A stretch of 5,880 nucleotides of DNA from Clostridia bacterium (GCA_017626655.1 JAGAIH010000085.1:1-5880), one strand, 5' to 3'. Numbered from the stretch's first letter, positions 1-5,704 are shown. The notes: generated from the letters alone by a model not told the origin. Made by a program: numbers and translations.

Positions 1-44
1 ATACCAATAGCTTTTCAGAGATAACGAAAAGCACGAGCCGAATA

Positions 45-130
45 CCTTCCCCTCGGGGGAAGGGGGACCGCGTAGCGGTGGATGAGGGTCACCCTTCCCA
101 ATTCTACTCTGTTCCGTCAGACCGACAAAC
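45..130 (+). repeat. Hairpin-containing intergenic repeat, copy 1 (degenerate)
   Basis: This is a non-coding element that recurs in inverted orientation at 5716-5815. It opens with an 8-bp stem, CCTTCCCC (45-52) against GGGGAAGG (56-63), with a 3-nt loop. A second small hairpin follows (ACCGC 67-71, GCGGT 75-79), then the motif GGATGAGGGT (80-89), and near the far end CGTCAGA (115-121) directly followed by CCGACAAAC (122-130). The other copy has the same blocks in the same order, but with seven extra bases between the last two that complete another hairpin, so this copy looks eroded. It lies just upstream of the GH35 gene and could affect that gene's leader. Elements of this look are common between genes in gut Clostridia; that is general knowledge, not a search result. 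Confidence 0.7.
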
Positions 131-154
131 CCAAATTTGAATCCCTCCATCATC

Positions 155-161
155 AAAGGAG
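155..161 (+). promoter_or_regulatory. Ribosome binding site of the GH35 gene
   Basis: AAAGGAG lies 9 nt before the ATG at 171 and fixes that start. No convincing sigma-A promoter is visible between 90 and 155, so the transcription start of this gene is unresolved. Confidence 0.8.
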
Positions 162-170
162 TATTTAACC

Positions 171-1934
171 ATGAACAAAACCTTCACCTACCGCGACGGT
201 AGCTTCTACCTGAACGACAAGCCCTACACCGTCATCTCGGGCGCCATCCACTATTTCCGCACCCTCCCCGAGTGCTGGGAGGACCGCCTCACCAAGCTCA
301 AGGCCTGCGGCTTCAACACCGTGGAGACCTACACCTGCTGGAATCTCCACGAGCGCCGCGAGGGTCAGTTCGACTTCTCGGGCATCCTGGATATCGAGCG
401 GTTCATCGAGACGGCGGAGCGGCTGGATCTCAACGTCATTATCCGTCCCGGCCCCTACATCTGCGCCGAGTGGGACTTCGGAGGGCTTCCCTCCTGGCTC
501 CTCAAGTACCCCCACATGGCTCTGCGCTGTGACGATCCCCTCTACCTCGAAAAGGTGAAGCCCTACTACCGCGAGCTGCTCTCCCGCCTCCGTCCCCATC
601 TTTGCACCAACGGGGGGAATATCCTCATGGTCCAGGTGGAGAACGAGTACGGCAGCTACGGCGACGACAAGGTCTACCTCCAGAAGGTAGTGGACATCTA
701 CCGTGAGAACGGCATCGACTGCACCCTGTTCACCTCCGACGGCACCGCCCGTTGGATGCTCAGCGGCGGCACCTTGCCCGACGTGCTGGCGGTGGCCAAC
801 TTTGGCTCCTACGTGGATCAGCTCCTCACCCTGAAGGAGTTCCAGCAGGATCGTCCCCTCATGTGCGGGGAGTTCTGGTGCGGCTGGTTCGACCATTGGT
901 ACGAGGAGGGGCGGGGTCAGCGGAGTCCCGAGGATATCGCGGGGGAGCTGAACCGCTTCTTCGATCTGGGGGCCTCCTTTAATATCTACATGTTCCACGG
1001 CGGTACCAACTTCGGCTTCCGGAACGGTGCCAACCACACGGGCGAGCAGTACCAGCCCACGGTCACCAGCTACGATTACGCCGCCTTCCTCACCGAGGCG
1101 GGAGACACCACCCCGCTCTACGAGACCGCCAAACGGGTCATTGAGGAGCGGACGGGGGTCAAGGCCCCCGACATCGCGGTGAAGAATTCCGAAAAAAAGG
1201 CCTATGGCAAGGTCAGGCTGACCGAGTCCGCGCCTCTGTTTGAAAATCTCCCTTCCCTCTCCGCCCCTGTCCGCGCCGCCTTCCCCAAGACCATGGAGGA
1301 GTTGGATCAGGACTTCGGCTACGTCCTCTACCGCACCGAGCTGAAGGGTCCCTTCGAGGAGCTGGAGCTGTTCTGCGGGGATATCCATGACCGCGCCATT
1401 TTCTACATCAACGGAAAGCAGGTAGGTATCAAGGAGCGGAGCCGCCGAAACGATCCCATCCGTATCGGGCTGGGCTTTGGCGAGACCGCTACCCTGGATA
1501 TCCTGGTGGAGAACATGGGCCGCGTGAATTACGGCATCAAGCTCATGGACCGCAAGGGCATCCTGGGCGGCGTGCGCCTGGGTCAGCGGTTCCACTACGG
1601 CTGGGAGATGTACCCTCTGACCATGGACAGCCTGGACGGACTGACCTACAGCGAGGCTTCGCAAAGCGGTACGGTACCCGCCTTCCTGCGGGGGACCTTG
1701 ACGATCGAGGGTACTCCCTGCGACACCTACATCAAGCTGGACGGCTTCACCAAGGGCTTTGTGACCGTCAACGACTTCAATATCGGCCGCTACTTCAACC
1801 CCGCGGGGCCTCAGAAGACCCTGTACGTGCCCGCGCCTCTGCTTCGAGAGGGGGAGAACGAGATCGTGGTGTTCGAGAGCGACGGGTATGAGGAGGCTGT
1901 GGTGGAGCTTACGGATACGGCGGTTTTGCGCTAA
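171..1934 (+). CDS. GH35 beta-galactosidase, probably cytoplasmic and BgaC-like
   Basis: A retaining glycoside hydrolase of family 35 (587 aa) that removes terminal beta-linked galactose from oligosaccharides. The TIM barrel fills about residues 1-330. It carries the family stretch RPGPYICAEWDFGG (92-105), VQVENEYGSYG (154-164) with predicted acid/base Glu159, CGEFWCGWFDHW (232-243) with predicted nucleophile Glu234, and MFHGGTNFGF (274-283). The remainder is beta-sandwich, ending in the family-typical block around GRYFNPAGPQ (539-548), where the usual GRYW has Phe for Trp. There is no signal peptide or membrane segment, so it should act in the cytoplasm on imported sugars. Length and lack of a signal match BgaC-type enzymes of Bacillus circulans and Streptococcus pneumoniae, which prefer Gal-beta-1,3 linkages; that specificity is inference. 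No transporter or sugar regulator adjoins it. A terminator follows directly, so it looks monocistronic here. The family assignment is very secure. Confidence 0.96.
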   Translation: MNKTFTYRDGSFYLNDKPYTVISGAIHYFRTLPECWEDRLTKLKACGFNTVETYTCWNLHERREGQFDFSGILDIERFIETAERLDLNVIIRPGPYICAEWDFGGLPSWLLKYPHMALRCDDPLYLEKVKPYYRELLSRLRPHLCTNGGNILMVQVENEYGSYGDDKVYLQKVVDIYRENGIDCTLFTSDGTARWMLSGGTLPDVLAVANFGSYVDQLLTLKEFQQDRPLMCGEFWCGWFDHWYEEGRGQRSPEDIAGELNRFFDLGASFNIYMFHGGTNFGFRNGANHTGEQYQPTVTSYDYAAFLTEAGDTTPLYETAKRVIEERTGVKAPDIAVKNSEKKAYGKVRLTESAPLFENLPSLSAPVRAAFPKTMEELDQDFGYVLYRTELKGPFEELELFCGDIHDRAIFYINGKQVGIKERSRRNDPIRIGLGFGETATLDILVENMGRVNYGIKLMDRKGILGGVRLGQRFHYGWEMYPLTMDSLDGLTYSEASQSGTVPAFLRGTLTIEGTPCDTYIKLDGFTKGFVTVNDFNIGRYFNPAGPQKTLYVPAPLLREGENEIVVFESDGYEEAVVELTDTAVLR

Positions 1935-1953
1935 AGCCATCATAACATAAATC

Positions 1954-1983
1954 CCCCTGCCCGGTTGGGCAGGGGTTCTCTTT
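1954..1983 (+). terminator. Rho-independent terminator of the GH35 gene
   Basis: A perfect 9-bp GC-rich stem, CCCCTGCCC (1954-1962) with GGGCAGGGG (1967-1975) and a GGTT loop, followed by a pyrimidine tract TTCTCTTT. It starts 20 nt after the GH35 stop, in the gap between two convergent genes. Read on the other strand it is followed only by ATTTAT, so it may also stop the glycosyltransferase transcript, but less well. Confidence 0.85.
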
Positions 1984-2022
1984 GCGCGGTCATACAGGTG
2001 AAATAGATAGACCGTCCTATCA

Positions 2023-2991
2023 TCACTTTTTGATAAGAATATAGATTGTCTTATAGATTCCATACATATGTCGAGTAATAATGCGGAAGAACTGTTGATC
2101 TCCTTCGATAGCTGATATGAATTTATCCTTTCTTTTGATAATCTCCTTGATACATTTCTTTTCGATTTTTCTATATTTTCTGTCTCTCGTTTTGCATAGA
2201 TTCCTCAACATAGCCATATTTGCCTTAATGAGCATATTCTCCGACAAATCTGCGTAGTGGGGATACAGTTGATCGATCGCCGCTTTCTTCTGCTCCGCGA
2301 AATACAGGATGTCGAAAAACTTATCCGAGAAGGCGGCACGCGACGCGCTACTGGTAGTGCTTCTGTACTGTAGCACAATGTCCTCCAGCAGAATCACCCG
2401 CGGCTGCCTTAAACAACATTGAAAAACGAAATAGGTATCCTCATGAATCCGCCGCCCCTCAATGAAGTGTATATCACTCAAAAAACTGCGCTTGTATAGT
2501 TTTCCCCAAGCTGCATACATGGAAGGATGGTCTCGCAGGGAATATTCCAGGCTCTCCTCCCCCATCAACAGTTTCTTTTCCTTTTTATACGGACATTCCG
2601 TCAGTTCTCCTTCTTGAGTCATGTTGACAGCCCAACCAATGGCTATGTCCGCATGATGTTCCTGAAGAGATGCGTACATGGCCTCCAAAGCTTGCGGAGT
2701 CAGCCGATCGTCAGCATCCAGCAGAGTTATATACTCTCCCTTGGCCTCAGCGAGTCCCAGATTTCTGGCTCTGCTTACACCACCGTTTTCCGTATGAATG
2801 GGGCGGACAGAGGGGTATCGCTCCGCAAGCTCGCAGACGATCTCATAGGTACGATCACAGGAACCGTCGTCTACTATGATAAGTTCCCAATTCTCATATG
2901 TTTGTTCCAGAACCGATTGACAAGCTTCTCCAATCCAGGATTCCGCATTGTAGGCGGGTATTATTACGCTGATTAATGACATTTCTTTCAT
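2023..2991 (-). CDS. Family 2 (GT-A fold) glycosyltransferase
   Basis: A 322-aa glycosyltransferase expected to move a sugar from a nucleotide-sugar donor to a surface glycan or glycolipid; donor and acceptor cannot be told from the sequence. The N-terminal GT-A domain begins ISVIIPAYNAE (7-17), followed by IIVDDGSCD (38-46) for nucleotide binding, GVSRARNLGL (71-80), and LDADD (91-95), the metal-binding DxD. HEDTYF (183-188) fits the acidic motif near the acceptor site, and YRSTTSSASR (209-218) is also typical of the family. The tail from about 268 is rich in Lys and Arg and ends in a short hydrophobic stretch, suggesting peripheral membrane contact; no true membrane helix is seen. The start is fixed by GGAGGA, 5 nt upstream. 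The gene is clearly AT-richer than its neighbours and stands alone, without other glycan genes, divergent from an XRE regulator. Family is secure; role unknown. Confidence 0.93.
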   Translation of the reverse strand: MKEMSLISVIIPAYNAESWIGEACQSVLEQTYENWELIIVDDGSCDRTYEIVCELAERYPSVRPIHTENGGVSRARNLGLAEAKGEYITLLDADDRLTPQALEAMYASLQEHHADIAIGWAVNMTQEGELTECPYKKEKKLLMGEESLEYSLRDHPSMYAAWGKLYKRSFLSDIHFIEGRRIHEDTYFVFQCCLRQPRVILLEDIVLQYRSTTSSASRAAFSDKFFDILYFAEQKKAAIDQLYPHYADLSENMLIKANMAMLRNLCKTRDRKYRKIEKKCIKEIIKRKDKFISAIEGDQQFFRIITRHMYGIYKTIYILIKK

Positions 2992-2996
2992 AAGAG

Positions 2997-3002
2997 TCCT
3001 CC
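2997..3002 (-). promoter_or_regulatory. Ribosome binding site of the glycosyltransferase gene
   Basis: GGAGGA read on the minus strand, 5 nt before the ATG at 2991. The alternative Met at codon 4 would be about 14 nt away, so the first Met is preferred. Confidence 0.85.
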
Positions 3003-3025
3003 GTCTGTTTCATATTGTTACATTT

Positions 3026-3050
3026 TTATTGTAACATATTGTTACAATAA
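3026..3050. promoter_or_regulatory. Palindromic operator between the glycosyltransferase and XRE genes
   Basis: A perfect inverted repeat: arm TTATTGTAACA (3026-3036), 3-nt centre, arm TGTTACAATAA (3040-3050). A third half-site TGTTACA lies at 3016-3022, so CATATTGTTACA occurs twice as a 12-bp direct repeat (3011-3022 and 3035-3046), 24 bp apart. Each arm contains TGTTACAAT facing outward, which doubles as an extended -10. The likely ligand is the XRE protein encoded alongside. The inner part also fits the GlnR/TnrA consensus TGTNA-N7-TNACA (3030-3046), so a nitrogen regulator is an alternative. Confidence 0.75.
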
Positions 3051-3056
3051 TGTCAA
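3028..3056 (-). promoter_or_regulatory. Sigma-A promoter of the glycosyltransferase gene
   Basis: On the minus strand there is a consensus -35 TTGACA (3051-3056), a 17-bp spacer (3034-3050), and -10 TACAAT (3028-3033). The -10 is also preceded by TGT, an extended -10. Transcription should start near 3021, about 30 nt before the start codon. The -10 and the whole spacer lie inside the palindrome at 3026-3050, so a protein bound there should block RNA polymerase. Confidence 0.8.
3040..3048 (+). promoter_or_regulatory. Extended -10 promoter of the XRE regulator gene
   Basis: TGTTACAAT matches the extended -10 form TGnTAnAAT. No good -35 sits 16-18 bp upstream (the region reads ACATTT), so it is probably weaker than the opposing promoter. 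Start of transcription would be near 3055, which excludes translation from the ATG at 3050. The element is one arm of the operator, consistent with autoregulation. Confidence 0.5.
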
Positions 3057-3088
3057 GAGGATTCAAAAAAATGTCACGGAGAAACACT

Positions 3089-3310
3089 ATGCAACCTATG
3101 ATCGGTCTGCGGGAGATCCGCAAGAAAAAGGGATACAGTCAACTCAAGGTCGCTATGGACTTATCCATCAGCCGGGAGGCCCTGTCCTTTTACGAAACCG
3201 GTAAACGAAACCCAGACCTGCAAATGCTTCTCCTTTTCTCGGACTACTTCGATGTATCCATTGACTATCTCATCACAGGTAAAGAATTTCAACCCAAGCG
3301 TACTCCATAA
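3089..3310 (+). CDS. Small XRE-family (Cro/CI-type HTH) transcriptional regulator
   Basis: A DNA-binding protein of 73 aa from the start chosen here, little more than one helix-turn-helix domain. LREIRKKKGYSQ (7-18) is the usual first helix and entry to the HTH, LKVAMDLSIS (19-28) covers helix 2 and the turn, and REALSFYETGKRNP (29-42) covers the recognition helix and the family's ExGKR-P signature. LLLFSDYFDVSIDYLITG (47-64) is the usual C-terminal pair of helices. There is no ligand or protease domain. Met codons at 3050, 3071, 3089 and 3098 share the frame. The one at 3050 lies in the operator without a ribosome site. The one at 3071 has only AGAGGA at the predicted transcript 5' end. The one at 3089 has GGAG 7 nt upstream and gives the usual N-terminus, but 3071 remains possible. 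It probably represses the divergent glycosyltransferase gene and itself; this is inferred from the operator position. Confidence 0.88.
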   Translation: MQPMIGLREIRKKKGYSQLKVAMDLSISREALSFYETGKRNPDLQMLLLFSDYFDVSIDYLITGKEFQPKRTP

Positions 3311-3312
3311 CC

Positions 3313-3347
3313 AAAAATCCCCTGCCCGACCCGGACAGGGGATTTTT
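3313..3347. terminator. Bidirectional terminator between convergent genes
   Basis: A 12-bp perfect stem AAAAATCCCCTG (3313-3324) with CAGGGGATTTTT (3336-3347), extended by two C-G pairs above a one-base mismatch to a 5-nt loop. A run of T is present on both strands, so it can end the XRE transcript from the left (stop codon at 3308-3310) and the membrane-protein transcript from the right (stop at 3361-3363). Its left arm shares AAATCCCC and TGCCCG with the terminator at 1954-1975. Confidence 0.9.
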
Positions 3348-3360
3348 GTATGCGTTTTCA

Positions 3361-4032
3361 TCAATAGAACCACTCAATGTTCTTCTGCACGTACCCCAGC
3401 ATACGGCGGCGGAGGTACTTGGCGTTGCCGCTGAGGAAGTCGCGGAGCCACTCGGTGTCGTCGCGGCCCGACGCGCTATTGAAGGCATGGTAGAGAGCCT
3501 TGGCCATGGCCTCCTCGCCGTTCTCCTCCAGGGCGTCCAGGAGGGCGTCGATGGTGGCGGGGGTGGCGCAGAGGAAGAGGGCCCAGCCCTCGGGGCGGTC
3601 CAGCTCCACCAGATCGTAGAGCATCTTGTAGGCGGTCAGGGGGCGGTAAACGTCGTTGACGCCGAAGCGGCCGGTGCCGTTGTCGGCCAGGATGTTATCG
3701 GACCAGAGCTTCTCCTGGGAGGTGGACAGGGTGGTGAGGAAGTAGCTCATGCGGCTGTTGACACGGTCAAAGGTCAGCTCCTCGGCGGGGATGTTGCGCT
3801 GGGTCTTGGTGTCGTACAGGAAGAAGTTGGGATCGTTGTCACGGCCCAGGTACAGGGTAAAGAGCAGACCCAGACCCATCAGGATGCACAGGACGGAAAT
3901 GATGACGAAGCAGACCTTAAAGAAGGAGGCCGCCCCGGGAACCGCGAACAGGAGCAGCGAAATGCCGCCCAGGATCAGCACGCCGGCCACGACCAGCAGC
4001 ACGATGGCCATATTCTTGGAATTGATCTTCAT
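3361..4032 (-). CDS. Unrecognised membrane protein with two N-terminal TM helices
   Basis: A 223-aa protein I cannot place in a family. Residues about 8-31 and 38-62 are strongly hydrophobic and form a TM hairpin with a short Pro-Gly-containing turn. The remaining ~160 residues are soluble, with both ends probably in the cytoplasm (Lys3 and Lys6 before TM1, Arg64 after TM2). The soluble part has an acidic, Leu/Ala-rich stretch (TPATIDALLDALEENGEEAM, 157-176), then a basic cluster KYLRRR (205-210) and an aromatic end WFY. No catalytic motif is visible. The frame is open upstream to 4203, but that extension would run through this gene's own promoter and into the spoIVA control region. The Met at 4032 is preceded by GAGAGGGG about 10 nt away and starts just before TM1. 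The gene is GC-rich like spoIVA, from which it diverges. A link to sporulation is possible but unproven; the promoter looks vegetative. Confidence 0.82.
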   Translation of the reverse strand: MKINSKNMAIVLLVVAGVLILGGISLLLFAVPGAASFFKVCFVIISVLCILMGLGLLFTLYLGRDNDPNFFLYDTKTQRNIPAEELTFDRVNSRMSYFLTTLSTSQEKLWSDNILADNGTGRFGVNDVYRPLTAYKMLYDLVELDRPEGWALFLCATPATIDALLDALEENGEEAMAKALYHAFNSASGRDDTEWLRDFLSGNAKYLRRRMLGYVQKNIEWFY

Positions 4033-4050
4033 ATGTATATAACCCCTCTC

Positions 4051-4070
4051 TGCCGCATGACGCGGCGGCA
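4051..4070 (-). other. Leader hairpin next to the ribosome site of the membrane-protein gene
   Basis: A 6-bp stem, TGCCGC against GCGGCA, with an 8-nt loop in the predicted 5' leader. It sits one base before the GAGAGGGG ribosome site (4042-4049). It could modulate translation or mRNA stability; the stem is short and no alternative pairing was found. Confidence 0.35.
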
Positions 4071-4086
4071 AAACATTCATAAATTG

Positions 4087-4115
4087 ATTATACCATAAAT
4101 CTTTTGAAATTGCAA
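4087..4115 (-). promoter_or_regulatory. Sigma-A promoter of the two-TM membrane-protein gene
   Basis: On the minus strand: -35 TTGCAA (4110-4115), spacer of exactly 17 bp, perfect -10 TATAAT (4087-4092). Transcription should start near 4080, giving a leader of about 48 nt. This supports the start at 4032 and shows that the frame above it is not translated. Confidence 0.8.
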
Positions 4116-4147
4116 GGGCTTTGGGGAATTTTCTTGGCGTTTCGGGC

Positions 4148-4167
4148 AAAAACAGGGTTCTGTTTTT
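4148..4167. promoter_or_regulatory. Perfect inverted repeat upstream of spoIVA, possible SpoIIID-type site
   Basis: AAAAACAG (4148-4155) and CTGTTTTT (4160-4167) pair perfectly across a GGTT loop. With one bulged C the stem extends by GGG (4144-4146) and CCC (4168-4170). Each arm, read outward to inward, fits the first eight positions (WWRRACAR) of the SpoIIID consensus from Bacillus, but neither has the final pyrimidine. The repeat covers the place where the -35 of the predicted sigma-E promoter should be. It could instead be a simple hairpin. Confidence 0.45.
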
Positions 4168-4178
4168 CCCCGTACCTC

Positions 4179-4186
4179 CATATACT
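4179..4186 (+). promoter_or_regulatory. Sigma-E-like -10 element of spoIVA
   Basis: CATATACT differs at one position from the sigma-E -10 consensus CATACANT. In Bacillus spoIVA is transcribed by sigma-E in the mother cell. The -35 about 14 bp upstream is poor. Transcription would begin near 4193, leaving a leader of some 33 nt. Confidence 0.45.
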
Positions 4187-4214
4187 GAACCGACACAATC
4201 CAATCATGGTTCAC

Positions 4215-4220
4215 GGAGGT
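4215..4220 (+). promoter_or_regulatory. Ribosome binding site of spoIVA
   Basis: GGAGGT, 5 nt before the ATG at 4226. It selects this start over the upstream ATG at 4121 in the same frame, which would add 35 residues unlike any SpoIVA and run across the promoter. Confidence 0.9.
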
Positions 4221-4225
4221 ATACA

Positions 4226-5704
4226 ATGGCCGACCATTCCATCTACAAAGACATAGCCGAGCGCACGGGCGGGGATATTTACATCGGGGTGGTGGGCCCC
4301 GTCCGCTCGGGGAAATCCACCTTCATCAAGCGGTTCATGGAGTCTCTGGTCCTCCCCAACATGGGGGACGGCTACTCCCGCGAGCGGGCCAGGGACGAGA
4401 TGCCCCAGTCCGCGGCAGGCAAGACCGTCATGACCACCGAGCCCAAGTTCATCCCCGACGAGGCGGTGACCGTCACCCTGGACGGTACGGCCACCATGCG
4501 GGTCAAGATGATCGACTGCGTGGGCTACGTAGTCCCCGAGGCCCTGGGGACCATCGAGAACGGCCAGCCCCGCATGGTGCGGACACCCTGGAGCGAGGAG
4601 CCCATGCCCTTCGTGGAGGCCGCCGAGATGGGGACCCACAAGGTCATCACCGAGCATGCCACCATCGGGATGCTGGTCACCACCGACGGCACCATCGGGG
4701 ACATCTCCCGCGAGTCCTACGTGGAGGCCGAGGAGCGGGTGGTCCGAGAGCTGAAGGAGCTGGGCAAGCCCTTCGCCATGATCCTCAACTCCGCCCGCCC
4801 GAGCGCAGACAGCACGGTGGCTCTGGCCTACGAGCTGGAGTCCAAGTACGGGGTTCCCGTGGCTTTGGTGTCCTGCATGGATCTGGACGCCGAGGACATC
4901 CGCCACATCCTGGAGCTGGTGCTCCACGAGTTCCCCGTGTCCGAGGTGCGGATCAAACTCCCCGCCTGGACCACGGCTCTGGAGCCTACCCATCCCATCC
5001 ACGCCGCCCTCATGGCCCAGCTCCGCCGCTCCGCCGACCGCGTGGAGCGCATCGGAGATATCCGCGATGCCTTTGCCGACTTCGCCGAGTGCGAGTACGT
5101 GGAGGCCGCCGAGGTGGAGGACGTGGACCTGGGGCGGGGGCAGGCCCGCATCTCTCTGAAGATGGCGGAGGGGCTGTACTATCGGGTGCTGTCCGAGCTG
5201 TCGGGGTTCGCCATCGACGGGGAGGAATCCCTCATTGGGCTTCTGCGGGAGCTGGCGGAGGTCAAGGCCTCCTACGACAAGGTGGCCGAGGCTCTGCGGG
5301 ACTGCGAGGAGGGGGGCTACGGCATCGTCATGCCCGAGGTGGCGGATATGCGCCTCGACGAGCCCGAGATCGTGCGGCAGGCGGGGGGATACGGGGTACG
5401 GCTCAAGGCCTCTGCCCCCTCCATCCACATGATCCGCGCCAACATCGAGGCCGAGGTCAACCCCATCGTGGGAAGTGAGCAGCAATCCGAGGATCTGGTG
5501 CGGTACATGCTCCGTGAGTTCGACGAGGATCCCGCCCGCATCTGGGAGTCCAATATGTTCGGGAAAAGCCTCTACGAGCTGGTGGGGGAGAGCATCCACA
5601 CCAAGCTGGAGCATATGCCCGAGGCATCGCGGGTGAAGCTGTCGGAGACGCTGGAGAGGATCATTAACGAGGGGAGCGGAGGGTTGATCTGTATTCTGCT
5701 GTGA
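4226..5704 (+). CDS. spoIVA: Stage IV sporulation protein A, spore-coat ATPase SpoIVA
   Basis: SpoIVA is a cytoskeleton-like protein of the mother cell. It hydrolyses ATP and polymerises irreversibly on the outer forespore membrane to form the coat basement layer, anchored in Bacillus by SpoVM. The 492 aa equal the B. subtilis length as I recall it. The N-terminus KDIAERTGGDIYIGVVG (8-24) leads into the P-loop GPVRSGKS (24-31) with Lys30. PQSAAGKTVMTTEPKF (60-75) holds the two threonines (70, 71) that in Bacillus are needed for hydrolysis, and MIDCVGY (95-101) gives Walker B Asp97. DEPEIVRQ, APSIHMI and the terminal TLERIINEGSGGLI are family blocks of the C-terminal half that polymerises and binds partners. 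All key residues are present, so it should be functional. It is not followed by another gene within the window and diverges from the two-TM membrane protein. Expression is presumably sigma-E dependent. Confidence 0.98.
   Translation: MADHSIYKDIAERTGGDIYIGVVGPVRSGKSTFIKRFMESLVLPNMGDGYSRERARDEMPQSAAGKTVMTTEPKFIPDEAVTVTLDGTATMRVKMIDCVGYVVPEALGTIENGQPRMVRTPWSEEPMPFVEAAEMGTHKVITEHATIGMLVTTDGTIGDISRESYVEAEERVVRELKELGKPFAMILNSARPSADSTVALAYELESKYGVPVALVSCMDLDAEDIRHILELVLHEFPVSEVRIKLPAWTTALEPTHPIHAALMAQLRRSADRVERIGDIRDAFADFAECEYVEAAEVEDVDLGRGQARISLKMAEGLYYRVLSELSGFAIDGEESLIGLLRELAEVKASYDKVAEALRDCEEGGYGIVMPEVADMRLDEPEIVRQAGGYGVRLKASAPSIHMIRANIEAEVNPIVGSEQQSEDLVRYMLREFDEDPARIWESNMFGKSLYELVGESIHTKLEHMPEASRVKLSETLERIINEGSGGLICILL

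Noticed and set aside
10..32. Inverted repeat GCTTTTC/GAAAAGC with a 9-nt loop at the left edge
   Set aside because: A 7-bp AT-rich stem with no T-run on either side and no gene seen next to it; too weak to call a terminator or operator.
165..2063. A 632-codon open frame on the minus strand across the GH35 gene
   Set aside because: It is the antisense shadow of a GC-rich gene with biased codons. The translation is a low-complexity Gly/Val/Leu/Glu mix with no domain, while the plus strand has intact catalytic motifs.
2527..2976. A 149-codon plus-strand open frame inside the glycosyltransferase gene
   Set aside because: No recognisable motif, while the minus strand carries the full set of GT2 motifs.
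3050..3088. Upstream in-frame start of the XRE regulator at 3050
   Set aside because: It overlaps the operator, lies before the predicted transcription start and lacks a ribosome site. The start at 3071 is possible but less favoured than 3089.
3346..4098. A 250-codon open frame on the plus strand over the two-TM protein gene
   Set aside because: It begins inside the terminator, has no ribosome site and reads as low-complexity sequence. The minus strand has a promoter, ribosome site and TM hairpin.
4033..4203. Upstream in-frame extension of the two-TM protein
   Set aside because: It would be read from DNA upstream of its own TATAAT promoter and has no ribosome site at 4203.
4121..4225. Upstream in-frame start that would add 35 residues to SpoIVA
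   Set aside because: No ribosome site there. The extension spans the inverted repeat and promoter, and the shorter form has the family's length and residue numbering.
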